Positions 35,104 through 37,285 of a stretch of 37,285 bases of DNA are shown here, in pieces. A program made the position numbers and the translations under genes. Every line of letters starts with the position of its first letter. Position 1 is the first letter of the stretch. The notes below the pieces were generated by a model. It was given only the letters and a program-made list of their open reading frames with translations, was not told where the DNA came from and ran no database searches. Source of the stretch: an uncultured Alphaproteobacteria bacterium (GTDB lineage: Bacteria > Pseudomonadota > Alphaproteobacteria > UBA11222); the NCBI GenBank assembly GCA_937888955.1, contig CALAQW010000027.1, positions 1 through 37,285 of the forward strand, written 5' to 3'.

Positions 35104-36297
35104 CTAAAGCCCAAGCACCGCCTTGGCGATGATGTTGCGCTGAATTTCGTTCGACCCGCCATAGATCGAAGTCTTTCGCATATTGAAATATTCCGGCGCG
35201 GTGCCCACTGCCTGTTCCGGGCCGATCGGGAAATTATCCCCTTCATAGCTCATCCCGCGCAGATAGGGATTGCCGTAATAGCCCGCCGCCTCGACCAGCA
35301 GTTCGGTAATCCGCTGCTGTACCTCGGTGCCCTTGATTTTCAGGATTGAGGATTCAGGGCCGGGACCATTACCCGCGCTTTCGGAAGCCAGCACACGCAG
35401 ATCGGTATATTCCAGCGCCAGCAGATCCACCTCAAGGGCGGCAATCTTGCGCGAAAAATCCGGGTCTTCACCAAGCGGCGCGCCATTATGCGACGTATCC
35501 GCGGCCAAAGCCTTCAACCGCGCAATCTGCTGCTTTGAACGCGCAACCCCCGCAATGCCGCTGCGTTCATGCCCAAGCAGCACCTTGGCATAGGTCCAGC
35601 CTTCATTTTCCTCGCCCACGCGATTGGCGACGGGTACACGCACATCCTCAAGGAAGATCTGATTGACCTCATGCCCGCCATCCATGGTGATGATCGGCTG
35701 AACGGTAATGCCCGGCGTCTTCATATCGATCAGCAGGAAAGAGATGCCTTTTTGCGGCTTGACCTCGGTATCGGTGCGGACGAGGCAGAACATCATATCG
35801 GCGAACTGCGCCATCGTCGTCCAGGTCTTGCTGCCATTGACGATATAGTCATCACCATCACGCACGGCGCGGGTCGTCAGTGAGGCAAGATCCGACCCTG
35901 CCCCCGGCTCGGAATAGCCCTGGCACCACCAATCCTCACCATTATAAATGCGGGGCAGGAAATAATCCTTCTGATCCTGCCGCCCGAATGTCCAGATAAC
36001 AGGCGCAACCATGACAAGCCCGAATGGCATAAGCTGCAAGCATTCGGCGCGCGCCATCTCGTTATTGAAAATATATTTCTGCGTCGGCGTCCAATCCTGC
36101 CCGCCATATTCGACCGGCCAGGACGGAGCCACCCAGCCTTTTTTCGCCAGCACCTTATGCCAGGAGAGATAATCCTGTTTCGTCAGATCCGCATCTCCCC
36201 GCCGGCGGCCTTTCAACTGTTCGGGATATTCTGCGGCAATAAAGTCCCGCACCGCATCCCGGAAGGCGATTTCCTCAGGGGTAAACTGTAAATCCAT
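35104..36297 (-). CDS. Acyl-CoA dehydrogenase, PimC-like large (catalytic) subunit
   Basis: 397 residues; resembles the large subunit of pimeloyl-CoA dehydrogenase and FadE26-type subunits. The standard C-terminal Glu is replaced by Gly (SIYGGSNEIQRN), but Glu244 in LLGHERSGIAG falls at the helix-G position used as the base by isovaleryl-CoA dehydrogenase and FadE26-type enzymes, so it should be catalytic. SEPGAGSDLASL and YIVNGSKTWTT mark the beta domain. Followed after 57 bases by the small-subunit gene. Substrate inferred to be bulky, branched or dicarboxylic; not decidable by sequence. GGGAG precedes ATG 36297. Confidence 0.92.
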   Translation of the reverse strand: MDLQFTPEEIAFRDAVRDFIAAEYPEQLKGRRRGDADLTKQDYLSWHKVLAKKGWVAPSWPVEYGGQDWTPTQKYIFNNEMARAECLQLMPFGLVMVAPVIWTFGRQDQKDYFLPRIYNGEDWWCQGYSEPGAGSDLASLTTRAVRDGDDYIVNGSKTWTTMAQFADMMFCLVRTDTEVKPQKGISFLLIDMKTPGITVQPIITMDGGHEVNQIFLEDVRVPVANRVGEENEGWTYAKVLLGHERSGIAGVARSKQQIARLKALAADTSHNGAPLGEDPDFSRKIAALEVDLLALEYTDLRVLASESAGNGPGPESSILKIKGTEVQQRITELLVEAAGYYGNPYLRGMSYEGDNFPIGPEQAVGTAPEYFNMRKTSIYGGSNEIQRNIIAKAVLGL

Positions 36298-36396
36298 TCA
36301 GGGTATCTCCCGCTTGCGCATTCATGATTTGAGCCGGGCGATACTATGGTCCCGGCCCAGCCTTGGCAAGGGTAAGCAAAGGCACGGCCAAGCAGT

Positions 36397-37285
36397 TCAA
36401 TCCGCGTCTTCAGCCTTGGCAACCCCTGCCTGCGCGAAGGTCGCCATACCGCCGTGAATTGCTGCCGCCGTTGCGACAATTGGTATGGCAAGGGCAGCAC
36501 CGCTTCCCTCCCCGAGCCGCATTCCCAGATCGAGCAGCGGCATCTTGCCAAGTTTTTCAAGAAGCCGTCCATGCGGTGCTTCCGCCGAACGATGCGCGGC
36601 AACACAGTGATCAAGTCCCGCGGGATTAAGCCCCTGTACGATTGCCGCCGCCGCGCAGACGACAAACCCGTCAAGCAACACCGGAATCCGCTGGCTGCGC
36701 GCGGCGATGATCGCACCAACCATGGCCGCAACCTCCCTGCCCCCGACATGGCGCAGGATTTCCAATGGGTCCGTCAGATGCTGTGCATGTGTGGCCAGCG
36801 CGCGGCGTATGACATCGGCTTTGCGTGCCAGACCGGCGGCGTCAATGCCCGTACCATGTCCGACCCAATCCTCAATCGCGCCGCCATAGAGCGCGCAGCA
36901 GATCGCCGAAGCGATGGTGGTATTCCCGATCCCCATCTCGCCAAGACAGAGAAGATCAGTACCGCCGGCAATCGCTTCCATCCCGAAGGCGATGGTCGCC
37001 GCACAATCCATCTCACTCATCGCCGGGGTTTCAGTGATATCGGGCGTTGGCAGGTCAAGCGCCAGATCAAAAACCTTCAAGCCCGCATTATGGGCGGCGC
37101 TGATCTGGTTGATGGCTGCGCCACCAGCCGCAAAATTCTCCATCATCTGCTGGGTTACGGCTACCGGATAGGCTGACACCCCGTGCCGTGCCACCCCGTG
37201 ATTTGCGGCAAAGATCGCAACCTGCGGCGCAGTAACCGCCGGGGCCGCACGCCCCTGCCAACCGGCGTGCGCGGGAGCGGGAGGT
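36397..37285 (-). CDS. cobT: Nicotinate-nucleotide-dimethylbenzimidazole phosphoribosyltransferase, 5' part missing
   Basis: Makes alpha-ribazole phosphate, the activated lower ligand of cobalamin, from dimethylbenzimidazole and nicotinate mononucleotide. About 296 codons are present and the gene runs off the right edge; full-length proteins have about 340-350 residues. Seen: VAIFAANHGVARHGVSAYP, GGAAINQIS, LCLGEMGIGNTT, LDGFVVCAAA, and the terminal RLGEGSGAALA with the catalytic Glu. A GTG start at 37194 would be false because family sequence continues upstream of it to the edge. The paired acyl-CoA dehydrogenase genes follow after about 100 bases; no shared function is obvious. Confidence 0.95.
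   Translation of the reverse strand, partial: PPAPAHAGWQGRAAPAVTAPQVAIFAANHGVARHGVSAYPVAVTQQMMENFAAGGAAINQISAAHNAGLKVFDLALDLPTPDITETPAMSEMDCAATIAFGMEAIAGGTDLLCLGEMGIGNTTIASAICCALYGGAIEDWVGHGTGIDAAGLARKADVIRRALATHAQHLTDPLEILRHVGGREVAAMVGAIIAARSQRIPVLLDGFVVCAAAAIVQGLNPAGLDHCVAAHRSAEAPHGRLLEKLGKMPLLDLGMRLGEGSGAALAIPIVATAAAIHGGMATFAQAGVAKAEDAD

Noticed and set aside
37192-37194. GTG at 37194 as a true start of cobT
   Set aside because: Family-specific sequence (VAIFAANHG) continues upstream in frame to the contig edge, so the gene is truncated rather than short.
1-37285. CRISPR arrays, insertion sequences, integrases or prophage genes
   Set aside because: No regularly spaced long repeats, transposase-like frames or phage structural genes were found; the only short tandem repeats are at 1868-1917 and 22427-22465.

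Overview
The window is one end of a contig from an alphaproteobacterium; I cannot name the order with confidence. The evidence is a complete 14-gene nuo (complex I) operon with separate nuoC and nuoD, followed in the same direction by birA, coaX, RNase J, methylmalonyl-CoA epimerase, a DUF1467 membrane protein, proS and a LolC/E-type permease, an order familiar from Alphaproteobacteria. The short prolyl-tRNA synthetase without the editing insertion also fits. The first 47 bases are Illumina TruSeq adapter, not genome, and the right edge cuts cobT.

Layout, left to right. 1-5223: adapter, a cut lolC/E, proS, a repeat-bearing gap, a small exported protein of unknown function, an AT-rich 637-base gap that appears to hold its own short transcription unit (promoter, spacer palindrome, perfect intrinsic terminator), a MASE1-PAS-GGDEF diguanylate cyclase on the plus strand, and DUF1467. 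The exported protein and the cyclase look like additions inside an otherwise conserved minus-strand block. 5234-8943: mce, rnj, coaX and birA, tightly packed on the minus strand. 8971-23356: nuoN back to nuoA (transcribed A to N), with several 1-10 base overlaps between genes and a candidate promoter before nuoA. 23609-23685: tRNA-Asp(GTC) with encoded CCA and its own promoter.

23930-36297 is an accessory catabolic region. It has two luciferase-like (LLM) oxidoreductases flanking an alpha/beta hydrolase, an ACAD10/11-like acyl-CoA dehydrogenase, a thiolase-like protein without the nucleophilic cysteine translationally coupled to a zinc-ribbon/OB-fold (DUF35) partner, a crotonase-fold protein lacking both usual hydratase glutamates, a methyl-accepting chemotaxis protein, and two adjacent acyl-CoA dehydrogenases that look like the catalytic and non-catalytic subunits of a heteromer. 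Together they suggest CoA-dependent breakdown of a branched or cyclic carboxylic acid (terpenoid, alicyclic or steroid side-chain type), perhaps with chemotaxis toward the substrate. The substrate cannot be read from the sequence. At 36397-37285 lies the C-terminal part of cobT (cobalamin lower-ligand activation); methylmalonyl-CoA epimerase would link propionyl-CoA products of such catabolism to a B12-dependent mutase.

I see no CRISPR array, transposase, integrase or prophage gene. The most interesting parts are the cysteine-less thiolase/DUF35 pair in its cluster and the putative small regulated transcript at 2640-2845.
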